Below, piece by piece: positions 34,536 to 46,975 of a stretch of 64,000 nt of DNA. The notes beneath the pieces were generated by a model, which was not told the origin of the DNA, made no database searches, and worked only from the letters and a program-made list of their open reading frames with translations. Origin of the DNA: Cyclaneusma minus (lineage: Eukaryota; Ascomycota; Leotiomycetes; Marthamycetales; Marthamycetaceae); contig JAKZHN010000026.1 of the NCBI GenBank assembly GCA_037179335.1, positions 1-64,000 of the forward strand. Reading direction: 5' to 3'. How positions within the stretch are numbered: the stretch's first letter is position 1; the number at the start of each line of letters is the position of its first letter. Position numbers and translations under genes: made by a program.

Positions 34536-37500
34536 ATGGCGCCTCCCAAGGAATCGCCTCCAGCAACAACATCCTCCACGCTGCTGCTGCCATCGGCCCT
34601 CCCCACCCACTCTACATGCGACATCCGGCATTCCAGCGACTCCGACTACCGCGCCCGTGAAGGCAGTCTCAGCACGCTCGCCTCTGCCAAGCGCAGCAGC
34701 GCCAGCTCCATCAGCGATTGCGAGCAGGCACCGTCCCCGCCCCAGGAGAAAGAAGGAGCCTCCAAGCCACGCCGGGGCCGATTTCATGCCATTCGCAGCT
34801 CCATGTCCACCATCGTTGACATGGCTGCTCCCACCATCTCGCGGACCCAGACCATGCCCATGGCCGCTCGCAACCCCTCGACCTCGACCGGCGCCTTTCC
34901 GGGCACCATGAGTTCCCGCTCGTCCCAGCTGACGTCGACCTCATCCTTCTCGTCCAGCTCGCTCACGCCGACCTCGAGCATGAGCAGCTCGACCACTCTG
35001 GTGGCCACGCCGGCCGCCGGGAATGTGATGGCCACCAACAACATCATCAACCAGCGCGCAGATGCCTCGAGGTCGCTCTACCAGATATGCGTCAATCTGC
35101 GGCAGCGGCTGGCGCAGGTCCCGGGCTTTGATGTGCATCTGACCAACTCCGACAACGAAGACGAAGAATCGCAGGAGGAGAGAGACCCTGTGTCCTCGTT
35201 ATGGCGGTGCCTGCGCAAGGGATACCCGCTGATGACTATCTACAATGCTCTGCAACCGCCAACAGCCTTGACCATCGATGAAGCCACCCAGCCCGAGACG
35301 AAGAAGCCAAAGATTGCCGCTTTCAAGTTTGTGCAAGCATGTTTGATGGATCTCCACCTGCCACCTGGCGAATGCTTTGTCATTTCAGATCTGTTCGGCG
35401 ACGACACAACTGGATTTGTGAAGGTCAGTAATGCAATGCTGTTCTTTCGGCCCCCTTTTGCCTCAAATCGGGCCATAATTCACCGTACATTGTAACTCCT
35501 TATTTCGCGATCACTGTGAAATAGCGTGCGCCATGGGGTTCTGGTCGGCTAGTTGCAAGACAATCCACAAGAGCGGTTTTGCGGAACACTCCAGTGGTTT
35601 CCACGCAAGTGCTGGACCTACGTTTCCCCAAATTACTTCTGTCGGTCCCTGGCACAGTCGTCAACACCTATGGCATCTACGCCATGCACACGCGTCCGTT
35701 GGCGTTTGGCGCGCCCGTTGGTGTTTGGCATGGCCGTCAGATGTCAGTGTCAGCTATATCCACTGTTTCGCACCGAGTTCATCGTACCATGGCCGTCAAC
35801 AAACTCAGACATGTTACCATTTCACTAGCGTGCTCTCACTACAGATCAAAACACAATGACTGCATCGATGCTTGGAGCCGTTGCTAACTCTTCGCAGGTG
35901 ACGCAAGTAATTAATGTTGTTCTTGATGTTGCAGAGCAGCGAGGTCTACTCAACACAGCCAATGAGGCCGATTCAGCACTCGGCGGCGAGAGTGTGGCAG
36001 GCGAGACCAAAATGAGCCAAAGGGACCATGTTGTCAGCGAACTAGTCAACACCGAGCGAAAATATGTACAAGATCTCGAGAATCTGCACGAGTTGAAGAA
36101 AAAGATTGAGCAGAAGGGTGTCATCCCGGGCGATGTTGTCCATGATATCTTCCTGAACATCAACGCTATACTCGACTTCCAGCGAAGGTTCCTCATTAAG
36201 ATCGAGACGACAAACTCGATGCCAGAAGCGAGTCAGCAATGGGGAATACCCTTCGTGAACTACGAAGACGCTTTTGGCATCTACCAGCCTTTCATTGCAA
36301 ACCAACGCAAGGCTGCCACGATTGCGAAGAGGGAATTCGATAAGATATCTATGGCTGACCACCCTGTTGTGGTGGACTTCAACACACTCGATGGGTTCCT
36401 TCTGAAGCCAATGCAGCGACTCGTCAAATATCCTCTTTTACTGAAAGAGCTAGTCAAAGCTAGCACCGATGATGAGACGCGACAAGATCTGACAGCAGGA
36501 ATCGAGGCTTCGAACAGAGTGCTCCACCAAGCCAATGCAGCGGTCGATCGGGAACTCAGGGCGGAGGCATTGGCGGAACTGTGTACTAGAGTGGACGATT
36601 GGAAAAACCACCAGGTCGACCAATTTGGAGAGCTCTTGCTCCATGGACAATTCACAGTGGTCACTGGAAAGAGTGATATGGAGAAAGAGGTAAAGCCCAC
36701 ATCCCATGACGGCAATGGCAAACCTTCTAAGCATGATGAACAGTACACCATTTACCTTTTCGAGCGGATATTACTATGTTGCAAAGAACTGAACCCGAAC
36801 AAGTCCAAAGACAAGTTTGCTGGAGCACAAAAGGACAAGAAGGATAAAAAGGACAAGGAGAAGAAAGACAAGAAGGACAAAAGCAAGAGCAACAAACTCC
36901 AACTCAAAGGACGGATCTTCATGACAAACGTCACCGAAGTCGTTTCTCTTGGGAAGCCAGGTATGACCCCACAGTTTCCTTCATTTCGAGATGGCTCACT
37001 AAATCCCTCGCAGGCTCGTATACTGTGCAGATATGGTGGAAAGGGGACCCCGGCGTCGAAAACTTCATCATCCGATTCAATAACGATGACACAATGAAGA
37101 AGTGGTCGACCGGTATTGACGCACAGCGGAAGAAGTATACCGATACTGGTAGTGCCCCTACAAGCGGGGATAGCAGCAACGTTGATTTCGCTTGGATGAG
37201 GGACCACGCAATGCCGATAAACCCGTATAAAGAACAGGATGATGATGATGATGATGATTTCCCCACCCCTTCAACCGCGTCGACTGCTACTGCTGTGTTT
37301 CCCGGCAATATGCCCAGAAACTCATCAGCCTCAAGTCTGAGGTCCAGATCGGCGACTGGCGAGAGTTCTCAGTCTTTGGCTAGTATCGCCCGAGGTCCAC
37401 CTCCTCGATTCCCGATGGCACTCCAGAACCCCCCTTTAAGTGTACAGACTCAGCTACAGCCACAAGTGCCATCTCCGGGTGCGAGAGTCGGTGGAGACTC

Positions 37501-38410
37501 GTACTTCTCTCCCGTTGCAGAGTCTCCCGTGTCTTCGCGGACTAGTACTACCTCTGGGACATACCCATTTCCCAGACAAGGCACACCACAAGGGTGGCAG
37601 GAATACGGCAGGTATACTGCTCCCGCTGAACCACGAGGACCATCAAGGGACGGCACTAACCCCGCTGGCGCCAACTCTGCTGGATACCAAATGAATGGAA
37701 GAACTCCGCAGAGGCCTTCTCTACCCGTTATGGCCTCCAATAACTCTCAAAATGGCACCCAAAGAAGTCGATCGTATAGCTCACCCAACATCAATGATGC
37801 CAACGGCAATCCAAGGCGTGCGCCCAACGGGACCCCGGTGCCTGCTGTGCCCGGTATCCCTGCTCATCTGCATCCAGCGTATGATGCCGGCATTCCAAGA
37901 TCGAACAGCAACTCGCCAAGCAACGGGCAGCCGGTGCGGTCAAACACACAATCTCCTGGAGCACAGCGCGAGCGAATGAACCAGCAAGCACATCCAAACG
38001 GCCCTACACAGCATGCTCGATCTCATCCGACGCCAGCGCCAATCAACGCATACGCAGACAGTGCTGTTTCTGGGACAGACGACATGCCTCTACCTACCCA
38101 ATTGAAGGTGAAATGCAACTGCGATGGCAATTACGTTACCTTGGTAGTTTCCTTCAACATATCCTATCAGTCATTGGTCGACCGGATCGATGCCAAAATA
38201 GGACGATTCTCACCCAATGCTATCGCTCGAGGAACCATGAGATTGCGGTATCGCGACGAGGATGGCGATTTTGTCACTATCGAATCCGACGAGGACATCC
38301 AAATCGCCTTCCAGGAGTGGCGAGAGCAGCAAAAGCAGCAAGACAATATGGGCCAGCTCGGCGAGATCGAACTATTCTGTCTCAGTACAGACGGCGGCTC
38401 TGGCAACTAA
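34536..38410 (+). CDS. CDC24: Cdc24-type guanine nucleotide exchange factor for Cdc42
   Basis: Three exons: 34536-35423, 35898-36960 and 37014-38410, giving 1115 residues. Cdc24 activates Cdc42 at polarity sites. A Ser/Thr-rich N-terminus (1-175) precedes a calponin-homology-like region (about 180-300: RADASRSLYQICVNLRQRL, SLWRCLRKGYPLMTIYNAL). The RhoGEF (DH) domain runs about 335-515 (HVVSELVNTERKYVQDLENL, FLLKPMQRLVKYPLLLKEL). A PH domain (QYTIYLFERILLCCKEL ... QIWWKGD) follows, interrupted by a KDKKDK-rich insertion. A Pro/Ser/Asn-rich linker includes a seven-Asp run (GATGATGAT), and a C-terminal PB1 domain (RLRYRDEDGDFVTIESDED) completes the protein. PB1 binds the scaffold Bem1/ScdB. Intron 1 is 474 nt, very long for this window. 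The N-terminal start could lie further in, because several Met codons precede the CH region. Confidence 0.95.
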
Positions 38411-39267
38411 GGTCCTCGTCCGCCCACCGAACCATATGAAACCTTTGGAGAAGGTATCCTACAGATCTACAGGTCCTATATATTATTGCATTTACATGAC
38501 GATAGGCATGGATGGCACGACACGAATGAAACGAAAGACGCGATGAGATGATTGAACCTGGGTGATGATGGTCGCCACTGACGCTGTTTTGTTTTTGCTT
38601 TCCTCTGTTCTCCGAGATGGTGGCATGGGATTCACATCCCTTTCGCTTGTGGGCGTTGGCTTTGTTCTTCTTCTGCAGGCGGACTGGGCAACTCATTTAC
38701 AGGCCTGCCCCAATCGACTGGAGGAAAGGGGTTTTGAGCGTTTTTGTCTTCTACTACTTCCTGATGCGGCGAACGCAAGACTGGACGGCTGCATTTGCAT
38801 GTGGTGTTTGTGCTGTGCTGCTTGTTGTTTGTTGCTGGTCATGTCGGTCCGTGGGTTCTTTTGTGGCAAGATGGTAGGGCTTTGGCTGTGAGTAGCATAG
38901 CGAGTAGCTATGTGGAAGCTTTGTGCATAGTGGAACCGAATACCCTTGATTTTTATAGCTTGCGAGGTTGCTTCTGTAGAACGGCAGTTGTGTTATAATC
39001 GTAGGCGTTAGCTTGCACAACTTGCATTTTAAACTCGTGCCATGGCTTTGTGCTTTCATAGTATGGGACGATGTAGTGGATAGGCTCGTTCGGGTGGCCA
39101 AGTCCATCACATAGCGGCCATGTACTATATAGGCAGATATACGACCCCCCGGGTACTTACGACTAGGGGCCACTTTCAAGCAAAAGACCCATGTTCCCAG
39201 AATAAAGCAGTGCATTGCAAGACAAGACCAACTCCATCCCCTCCCCAAGCTCCTATCCGCGCAGTCA
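38411..39267. other. Convergent intergenic region
   Basis: About 0.86 kb between converging CDC24 and VPS60. It is T/G-rich on the plus strand at 38560-38880, as expected of 3' regions. No protein-like frame was found. Confidence 0.5.
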
Positions 39268-39970
39268 TTAACCGGCCGCCTCCTTGACCTTCTCAGCGCC
39301 TACGGGCGCCTCGTCGACAAAGGCCGGAACCTCGTCGACCAGAAAGCTCGGCACGCTCCCCTCGCCCATGGCTTGCTCAAAGTCAGCCTCCTCGCCTAGG
39401 GCCTCCAGCTCGGCATCCAGCTCGGCCTCGTCGACATCCTCGGGCACATCGTAGCTGCGACTAATGCTCTCGTTAATCTCGTTCCCCACCTCCAGCAAAT
39501 CGGCCATCTCGTCCTGCATGCGCTCGATCTTATCAATATCGATCTTGCCATACTGCTGTTTAAGAGCTTTGTTGGTAGTTTTGAGGGCATCCACGGTCGT
39601 CATGACATTGGCGAGGTTGGATTGCATGGTGGATGCTTGCTCCATGTTCCAGGACTGCGATTCGAGTTGCGAGCGTTGCGATTCGTATTGCTTGCGGCGC
39701 TGCAAGACGGTCAGGGCTTTCTTCTTGAGCGCCGTCTTGCCGGGGCCTTCGCGCATCTTGGCGATTTTCTGGCTGAGGGCTGTGAGCTCGGCATTGATGC
39801 TGGCGAGCTTGACATCGATGGAGGCGATGCGCGCGTCGACCTGGGGGGCCGGGGCGTTAGAGACAGCGGATTGCACAGTGGGGGAGGGGGCCGGGGATTG
39901 TTACGTTGGAGATGGCGGAGTCGAGGGTGGGTTTGGGAGCGGTGCTCTTCGCACCAAAGAGACGGTTCAT
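39268..39970 (-). CDS. VPS60: ESCRT-III-like Snf7 family protein Vps60
   Basis: Two exons, coding order 39970-39905 and 39840-39268, with a 64-nt intron, giving 212 residues. Vps60 (CHMP5) acts in multivesicular body sorting and regulates Vps4 through Vta1. MNRLFGAKSTAPKPTLDSAI is the diagnostic N-terminus. Splicing restores AISNVDARIASIDVKLASIN. The basic first half (KKKALTVLQRRKQYESQR), coiled coils and acidic second half (PEDVDEAELDAELEALGEE) give the charge-split Snf7 architecture. Length matches the family. Confidence 0.95.
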
Positions 39971-40848
39971 GGCGGCCTTGCTTGGAGACGGTATCGAAGT
40001 AAAAGACGGGATTCGGGGTTTCGTGCTTTGCTGGCTCGAGGTTGAGTTGTTGATGAAGGCTGCTGCCTCGTCGGCCGTGCGAGTACCAGTCAGCTGGTCA
40101 GCCTGCGGTCAGTGCGCCCGTTTTCCCCTGGACTGGAGTCGATTTATGTCTGGTGGCTTCAGCCTCGCACCTGTGCTCCATGGCAGCAGGTTCAGGCACT
40201 GCGGCAGGCAATTACTAGGTGCAAACCGGCCGTTGTCTGCGGCCCTGCAACATTCAACTGGTGGTGCGAACAAGAACGGTGACAACTTGGATGCTCTCAG
40301 ATCGGGATGATTGTAGTAAATAGCTAAAGTCAAAGAGACAAAGCTCGTCTTTCCTATGTACCCTCATCAGAGGCTGGTGAGGCCTCTGCCCAGCCCTCTC
40401 GGTTACGTGACCCGTCGCCGCAGCATCGAATCTCACCTTGACATCACACGCTGAACAACAACAAAAGTCTGGTCCATTCGCAGGACTGTCCGACCGCCCG
40501 CGCGCCAACACCACCCGGCGCCGACTCGCCTCTTCAACTTGCTTGCACGCACTGCGCGCCCTGCTCTGCACTTCCACCCCAAGCAGTACGTGCCTGACTA
40601 AAGCTGACCTCTCTGCGAGCCCGTCCGCCCTCGCCTCACCCACACTGACTTCGGCCCCCAGAACTCTTGCTCGACCTTTGATGATGACGATCTGACAACT
40701 TCAATATACCCGAATGCATGACACTCCCTGTGCCACCTGCCCGCCGCAAGCTACCTCGACTCTCTCAGCCTCTGTCGCGCCAAGTCCCGTTGAATGATTC
40801 GTCTCGTTTGATTGTGCTATATCCATTTCTCTCCCGAATACCACCATT
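39971..40848. promoter_or_regulatory. Divergent promoter region, VPS60 and SAPS gene
   Basis: About 0.88 kb between divergent genes. It is C/T-rich before the SAPS start, with CCTCTCTGC and TCTCTCCCG tracts. No coding sequence is supported. Confidence 0.45.
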
Positions 40849-43800
40849 ATGTTCTGGCGATTCGGCGGATACGCCAATATCTCCACCCTAGATAGCATTC
40901 TCGACAAGCCCGATGTGCTTCTCGAAGAAGTCCTCGACGAGAGCGACTTGCTGCAGGAGCTCAAGCAGCGCAACTCCAAGCTGATTGAGTATGTGCGCGA
41001 GCCCAAGATCCTCGAACAGCTCCTCAATTGTGTTATTGCGCCAAAGCTTCCAATTGTCGCGTCCGACGAAACGTCGGGCAAGGCCAGATCCAAGAGCCGC
41101 TCCTTCTCCAGCCAGCGCGAAGAGGACGAAGACGAGAAGGAGAAGAAGCGGAATCGATACGCCTACATCTCTGCCGAGCTCTTGTCCTCCGACACCTGGT
41201 CGATTACAGAATCTCTGCTCGAAAATGAGGGCTTGTTGCGGAAGTTCTGGGAATTTCTCGAGCTTCCGGCTCCCCTGGATCCACTACAAGCCAGTTACTT
41301 CACCAAGGTCAACGAAACACTGCTGGATAAGAAGACCGAGGAGATGCTTGGGCTCTTCAAATCCATAGATGGCGTCGTAACGAGCATGCTACAACATGTC
41401 GACTCCCCCATGGTCATGGATTTGCTCCTGAAAATCATAAGTCTGGAGAAAGCAGAAGGAGGACAAGGAATCGTTGACGTAGGAGCTCTTATCATAAAAC
41501 CGTCGATCGTAGCTAACTATTCCTTTTCAGTGGCTGCATTCCCAAAACCTGATGCCAACATTACTTTCTTTCCTCTCGGCGGAGCACTCGTGGGCTACGC
41601 AAACCTCAGCTGGCGACTTCCTGAAGGCCATCATCACTATCTCAGCCAATGCCTCACAAAACGAGCAGTCCTGCATTGGTCCAAATGAGCTCACGCGACA
41701 ATTAGTCTCGCGACCATGTATCGAGAAGCTAATAAGCGATATGCTAAAGGGCGGGAACCCCTTGACTGTGGGTGTGGGGATTGTCATCGAAGTGATTCGA
41801 AAGAACAACTCTGACTATGATCCCGAAGTGGGCGCTGAAGCAAGTGCGCTCCCTTCGAGTCGTGACCCTATCTACTTGGGTACTTTGTTGCGCCTTTTCG
41901 CCCAACATGTTCCCGACTTCATGAGCTTGATTCTCAGCCCCATGCATACAGTCGGTGGTGGTGACGGACCCGTCACCGTACAGCGAAAGGAGCTGAGTGC
42001 TGCTTTCGGTGCCAAGATTGAGCCTCTTGGCTTCGACCGGTTCAAGACCTGTGAGCTCATGGCAGAATTGCTTCATTGCAGTAATATGGGACTTTTGAAT
42101 GAAGTGGGCAGCGAGGAATTCGTCCGAGCGCGAGACGCTGAGCGTGAACGCTTGAAGGCTGAGGGAAAGCTTTCCGGTGCAAACGAGCAACATATGTCCT
42201 CGGATGACTTGGCGATGAAATCCTCTACACAAACTAGACTTGGAGCTGACTCGCCATCGGAATACCGAAGATTGGAAGTCCAAAACGCTTCTGACGATGA
42301 CGGCTTTGAGGAGGTTACACATTCAGGAGCCACTGGAGACGATGTGAAGGATGACTTTGACGAGAAAGCAGACCTAGAGTATTTATTGGAATCCTCGAAA
42401 CACGATGTCGGCGTGTCGTTCCTCGACAAAGATGACGAGGATTTCGTCGATGAGCCCCTGACTTCGCCGGGCCTGCCTAGCGAGGGCGGCTCCACTGTCC
42501 CCTTTACGGACGATTCCGAGCTTTTGCCAGCCCCGTTATCGCCAAAGAAGGCTGCCCAACAAAAGGCGGTACCAGCCGAGGTATCTGAAGGGGTTTCCCA
42601 ATTGTCTCTGGGGAATACTGCCGGCAACGAGACGGCGAAAGAGGGCTCTGCTGAAGCCGATCAATCTTCGACGGAGAAACTATCAGACGAAGGGTTGCCT
42701 TTCACCTCAACGAAGTCGCAAGAGTCTTCAGATCAGGCAACTGAAGTCCATGAGAAGGACCCAGAAGTATCGGCGGGGACATCGTCTGAGCATGAAGCCC
42801 TGCCCTCGCATGTCACGCCTGATCATAATATGGAGGCTACTGGCATGGAAACCCAACATCCAGAAGACATGCCAGCTCCCCTATTCTCAGGTAGGCCTGA
42901 CCATCAGTCGCAAGAGCAGGAGACGACGTTCGTCAAAGATGTTACCTCAGGTCTTGAGGATACTACGATGGCAGACGCTGGTGAAGGCACTAATTCAATC
43001 ATCTACACTGGCACCGACGATGCTCGTCTTGATGACGCCTACGCCGCCCCTGTCGTTGGTGACTATCTGAAGATGCAATTTGTGGAGCACAGAGTAGTTC
43101 CTACTATCTTGGTGAGAACCCAGCTTCGCCTTGTGTTAGACGAGATCTAATGTGTTTAGGACTTCTTTTTCCGTTTCCCGTGGAACAATTTCCTGCACAA
43201 CGTCGTCTATGACGTCGTACAGCAAGTCTTCAACGGACCGATGGATCGTGGCTTCAACGGGACCCTTGCCATCGACCTCTTCGTGACCGGCAATATCGCT
43301 CTTCGAATCGTCGAAGGCCAGAGAAAGAGCGACGAAGAACAAGAGGTCAACCGTATGAGACTTGGCTACATGGGTCACCTGACACTCATCGCAGAAGAAG
43401 TAGTCAAGTTCACGGAACGCCACCCACCGGAGCTTCTCTCTGACGCCGTTCTTTCCAAAGTCATGAACGACGAATGGATTCAATACGTTGAGGTTACCCT
43501 GACCGAGACGAGGGAGCGAGATAACGCCATACTAGGTGGCGTCCGACCCGATATGTCAGTAGGACCTCGCCAGGCTGTCATGAACGCCGTTAATGCGGCT
43601 TCTGGTTATGTCGGGGGAAACTCCAGTGCCCTAGCCGATGCGGGCCTTAACGGCACAACCGGGCTTGACTCCATCGATCTGGCAAATGGCAACAACGCCA
43701 CCTCGGGTTTCACTCTCAGTGGAGGTTCGTTACTGAGCGGCTTCGGGAGCTCCAGTGACGAAGAGGATGAAGAAATGGAGGAAGGCGATGAAGAGGAAGG

Positions 43801-43936
43801 AAAGGGATCCAACACGGCCGCTGAAGTGGGTAATCCTATTCCTGAAACTCCTGTCAGTGACCCCTTCTTCGACGAGAAGGATATTGAGTACGACATGCTG
43901 GAACAGTTTGAACCTGAAACCCCTGACTGTTCTTGA
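40849..43936 (+). CDS. SAPS family Sit4 phosphatase-associated protein
   Basis: Three exons: 40849-41478, 41531-43111 and 43160-43936, giving 995 residues. SAPS proteins (yeast Sap155/185/190, fission yeast Ekc1, animal PP6R) are regulatory subunits of Sit4/PP6 phosphatases in cell cycle and TOR signalling. The start MFWRFGGYANISTLDSILDK is typical. The helical repeat region runs to about residue 600: VDWLHSQNLMPTLLSFL across intron 1, CIEKLISDMLKGGNPLTVG, and DFFFRFPWNNFLHNVVYD across intron 2. A large acidic Ser-rich insert (about 440-720) separates the halves, and the C-terminus is acidic (SSSDEEDEEMEEGDEEE). Both introns rebuild conserved residues. The acidic insert is probably disordered. 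Confidence 0.94.
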
Positions 43937-44167
43937 GTACGGACTGCGGCTATCTTCAGCCAAGTCGTTTCTTTCATCTCCATAGCGTGGCGCCTTGCTG
44001 CTTCATGTAAAGACATTGAGCACCAGGAGTTTCCATGTGTAGAAGTAATGTCCCTACAAGTAGCATTTAGTCGTCAAGATGGACCTCTAGTGAGATTTGT
44101 CAAGTCATCTTGCTCAGCTTCTCTCTGTCTTCGCGAAGATTATCTCTGCGTGAAGTTGATGTCGAAA

Positions 44168-45443
44168 TGATTCCCGTCTCGCGGGGTTGGGCGTGGAGAT
44201 TTAATGTAGGAGTCACTGCTGACATTCCTGTGGACTTCCTAGTTCTCCAAATACATCACGACCCCTTCCACCACCACCGCCACGTCGACCTCTACCGCCG
44301 ACCTCATCGAACCACCATCAGCCCCACCACCCCCACCTCCGCTCAACATTCCTCCTTCTCGCGCCCGGCGCCAATTAGCTGCCCGCTTAGCACTTCATAG
44401 TAAACAGAACAGCAGCGAGTCGTCGAGTCATATCAACGGCGACGCGCCACCAATAAGCGAAGCAGATATTGACAAGGCCGAAGAAGAAGAGCACAGAGCG
44501 TCACTGAACCCCTTCGCGACAGATGAAGACGACGACAGTGAAAACGAAGACGACGGAAACGATGAGTTCACCGTCGGAGACCTCGAAGCCGAAGAAGAAG
44601 GGCGGGGCCTGCTACCGGCGGGAACGGATCTTGTAGGTCGGCGAACCAGTGTCAGTGAAGCAGACGCGCTGTTGGGAAACATGATGGGAGAAAGCGGCGA
44701 TGGACATAACGTGAGTGATCATTTAGTTTGTTCGACGACCGTAGAAAAGAGAGCCGCCTCGCCCGCCTCCGCCAAGCTTAGTGCCTCTATCAAGGGTGTG
44801 AAGAGAACCACATTTCCATTCGGATGGCCCTTCGGCACCTCCGGCGCCACAGGTTATTCCAAATCCGATGTTCCGTCACATGAGCAGCATCATAAAGATG
44901 AGGAGGCGCCAAGGGCGAGGAGACAGGCACGAGCTTTCCCTTTTCCTTCTTGCACACGCCCTCGATTCCTTCGATCCGTCGTGCCATCTCTTCACGCTTT
45001 ATCATATATCTTATTATCTACGTTTCCCTTAGATGCATCCTGAGAATGTCGTATACTAACGTGCCAAAATGCAGTCCTCGGATACGAACTCATCGGAGGA
45101 TGCGTCCAACTCGGACTCGGACGACGAATACTCCTCGGCGGCCGGGCTTGCCAAAGCTGAGGGCGATGGTGCCGGCACCGGTGGTGGCGGGATTGTCCGG
45201 CGTCTGAGCAGCACGATCACAGCGGCGCGTCGCACGAGCCTGGATAGCGAAGATCCGGTCAGTACCCTGGAGCCGCGTCACTCGGGGTCGGGGAGTGGGA
45301 GAGAGACGGAAGAGGATTATGGGGGTGGTGGGAAAGAGGTGGAGAGGAGTAGCGAGAAGACGAGCACGAAGGGGAGGGTAAAGGACAATGCTGATGATAA
45401 GGAGTTGGTCGAGATCAAGCATGAGGAAGGAGGGGTGGACTGA
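44168..45443 (+). CDS. Unrecognised acidic, Ser-rich, probably disordered protein
   Basis: I do not recognise this gene. One frame stays open from about 44243 to 45043 and reads as a Pro-rich start (EPPSAPPPPPPLNIPPSRAR), an acidic stretch (LNPFATDEDDDSENEDDGND), GRRTSVSEADALLG and a basic-acidic mixture. A good intron 3' end (TATACTAAC branch, ATGCAG at 45074) leads into SSDTNSSEDASNSDSDDEY and a charged tail ending at 45443. A likely donor in phase is near 44978-44981. The proposed start, ATG at 44168, needs a 37-nt intron (44206-44242), which is shorter than usual, so the 5' end may be wrong. Function is unknown. Confidence 0.45.
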
Positions 45444-45566
45444 ATTGCTGCCTGCTGGCTTGGACGCTGGTGCAAGTTTGCCGATATCGTCTGAGAAGGC
45501 GATCTTGGGTACTTGGGATGCAGCGGGGAGTCGGGGCGTTGGTATCGTCTCTTCTATGCTAGGGTG

Positions 45567-45836
45567 CTAGTGGCGTGGACTGGTCAGGAGGGCATCCACG
45601 ATGGCTGCCTTGTCCTTGGCATTCAGTCCTGACGCGTTGAGATTGGGTGCCAAGTAGATACTGCTGCTGGGATGGACATAAGTCGTCTGCGATATTCCGG
45701 GTTGAGGATGAGGCGGGGGTATGGGAGGATTGTACTGTACCATACTTGTAAAAGACAGACGACACGGTATCAATTGTGTGTTGATCACTGTGCTTGTGAT
45801 TGCTTTTGATATGAGGCGTGTTGCGACCGAAGACAT
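45567..45836 (-). CDS. Small ORF, possibly mitochondrial, unrecognised
   Basis: An 89-residue frame starting MSSVATRLISKAITSTV. The first 20 residues are rich in Ser, Thr, Arg and Leu without acidic residues, like a mitochondrial presequence. A Pro-rich centre (NPPIPPPHPQPG) and the end SIYLAPNLNASGLNAKDKAAIVDALL look like real protein. The same frame stays open upstream to 45941 but without another clear start. No homologue is recognised. It lies tail-to-tail with the acidic gene, 124 bp away. Confidence 0.4.
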   Translation of the reverse strand: MSSVATRLISKAITSTVINTQLIPCRLSFTSMVQYNPPIPPPHPQPGISQTTYVHPSSSIYLAPNLNASGLNAKDKAAIVDALLTSPRH

Positions 45837-46356
45837 GAGGTACCTGATGGTAAGAGAGTAGACACGCACTATTGCTGGTCTAGTAATGAATCGGCGTTTG
45901 TGACGAAGACCAAGAGGCGCCTGTTTGCAAAAAGACGCCACCTGCCTAGGAGTGGATTGTTCCTATGTAGTCCCAGGTGATTGACCCTCAAAGCCAGACA
46001 CTTTCACCACCACAGCTCCAGCTCTCACTCGCTGGCAGTGCGAGATCTGTCATTATGAGGCAAACCCTTTCCTCCGACGCCGCCTTCCTCCCATAGTATC
46101 TCTGCAAATTTGTAAACTGTTCGCCCAATCATCCTTTCTCTCTAATTCGTTTCTTTAGCGGGGTATGACCGCCTGTGGCACACTGTTTACGGTGGAAGTT
46201 GAGATATACGTGGATGTATAGGTATCTCTATCTGGTAATAACCCGTTACCCGCCAGCCAGGCTTAGGAGACGGAATTTGAAAACTCCAGGATTCAGCTCG
46301 CCCCTTTGTTTCTGCATGGCCTCAGTCTCTCGAATTTCGTGGAACTATAGCACGCC
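45837..46356. other. Spacer before the disturbed island
   Basis: About 0.5 kb with a CCTAGG motif near 45950 and no protein-like frame. It marks the left edge of a stretch of gene fragments that continues to about 49.9 kb. Confidence 0.45.
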
Positions 46357-46975
46357 TTATTCGAGTAACACTTTGCAACCTTCAGCACTTGATACCACAA
46401 TGGTGAGGCACTGCTTTTCTTGACCAGTCCTTTCAACCTCGATTTCCGGCGGCAGTCGAATATTCGGGAAAGCCTGGATCAGGCGGGTGATGACACACGA
46501 TGCTTCTGTAAGGGCAAAATCCTCTGTGTGCATGGCAAGGCACTTATTAGCATTGTCTGTCTATAAAGGATGGTTAAGGAACCCGGTGTACTTACTGCCC
46601 AAGCATATCCTTGGTCCGCCGTGAAAAGAGACGAAGCCCCAGCCCACTCTCTTCTCGAAGTCGGGATCTTCCCATCTCTCTGGGCGGAACTCATTCGCAT
46701 CCTCGCCATAGATGTCACGACGTCGATGCATGTGGTAAATCGAGTAGCCAAATCCAGTTCCGCGGGGTAAAAGAATGGGAGACGTCCCTTGCGGGCCCCC
46801 GCCAGTTGGCAAGATAGTAGTTTTTGTTGCAAAGCGGACGTTGATTGGAACTTGAGGGTAGAGGCGAAGGGCTAGAGATGCTCGTCAGTATCCGAGTCCA
46901 GCGAGATGGTGGCGGCAAGGGAATGAGTGACTGACTTTCGTTCAGAACACATTTCAAATAATGCATTCGGTTGAT
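46357..46975 (-). pseudogene. 5'-truncated cytochrome P450, CYP52-like C-terminal part
   Basis: Only the last roughly 160 residues of a P450 remain. They are encoded in coding order up to 46936, 46871-46596 and 46523-46357, with both GT-AG introns intact. The order is INRMHYLKCVLNETLRLYP (K-helix ExxR region), then INVRFATKTTILPTGGGP, SIYHMHRRRDIYGEDANE, FRPERWEDPDF and the heme-binding loop FHGGPRICLGKDFALTE with the cysteine ligand. The pattern resembles CYP52-type fatty acid or alkane hydroxylases. The substrate-binding N-terminal two thirds, including the I-helix, are absent: homology stops near 46975, where a plus-strand TPR fragment begins. It cannot make a working P450. The well-kept splice sites suggest a fairly recent break. 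Confidence 0.85.

Noticed and set aside
35533..35887. Possible coding exon inside the first CDC24 intron
   Set aside because: The flanking exons join directly in the conserved protein, and the internal frames do not resemble Cdc24.
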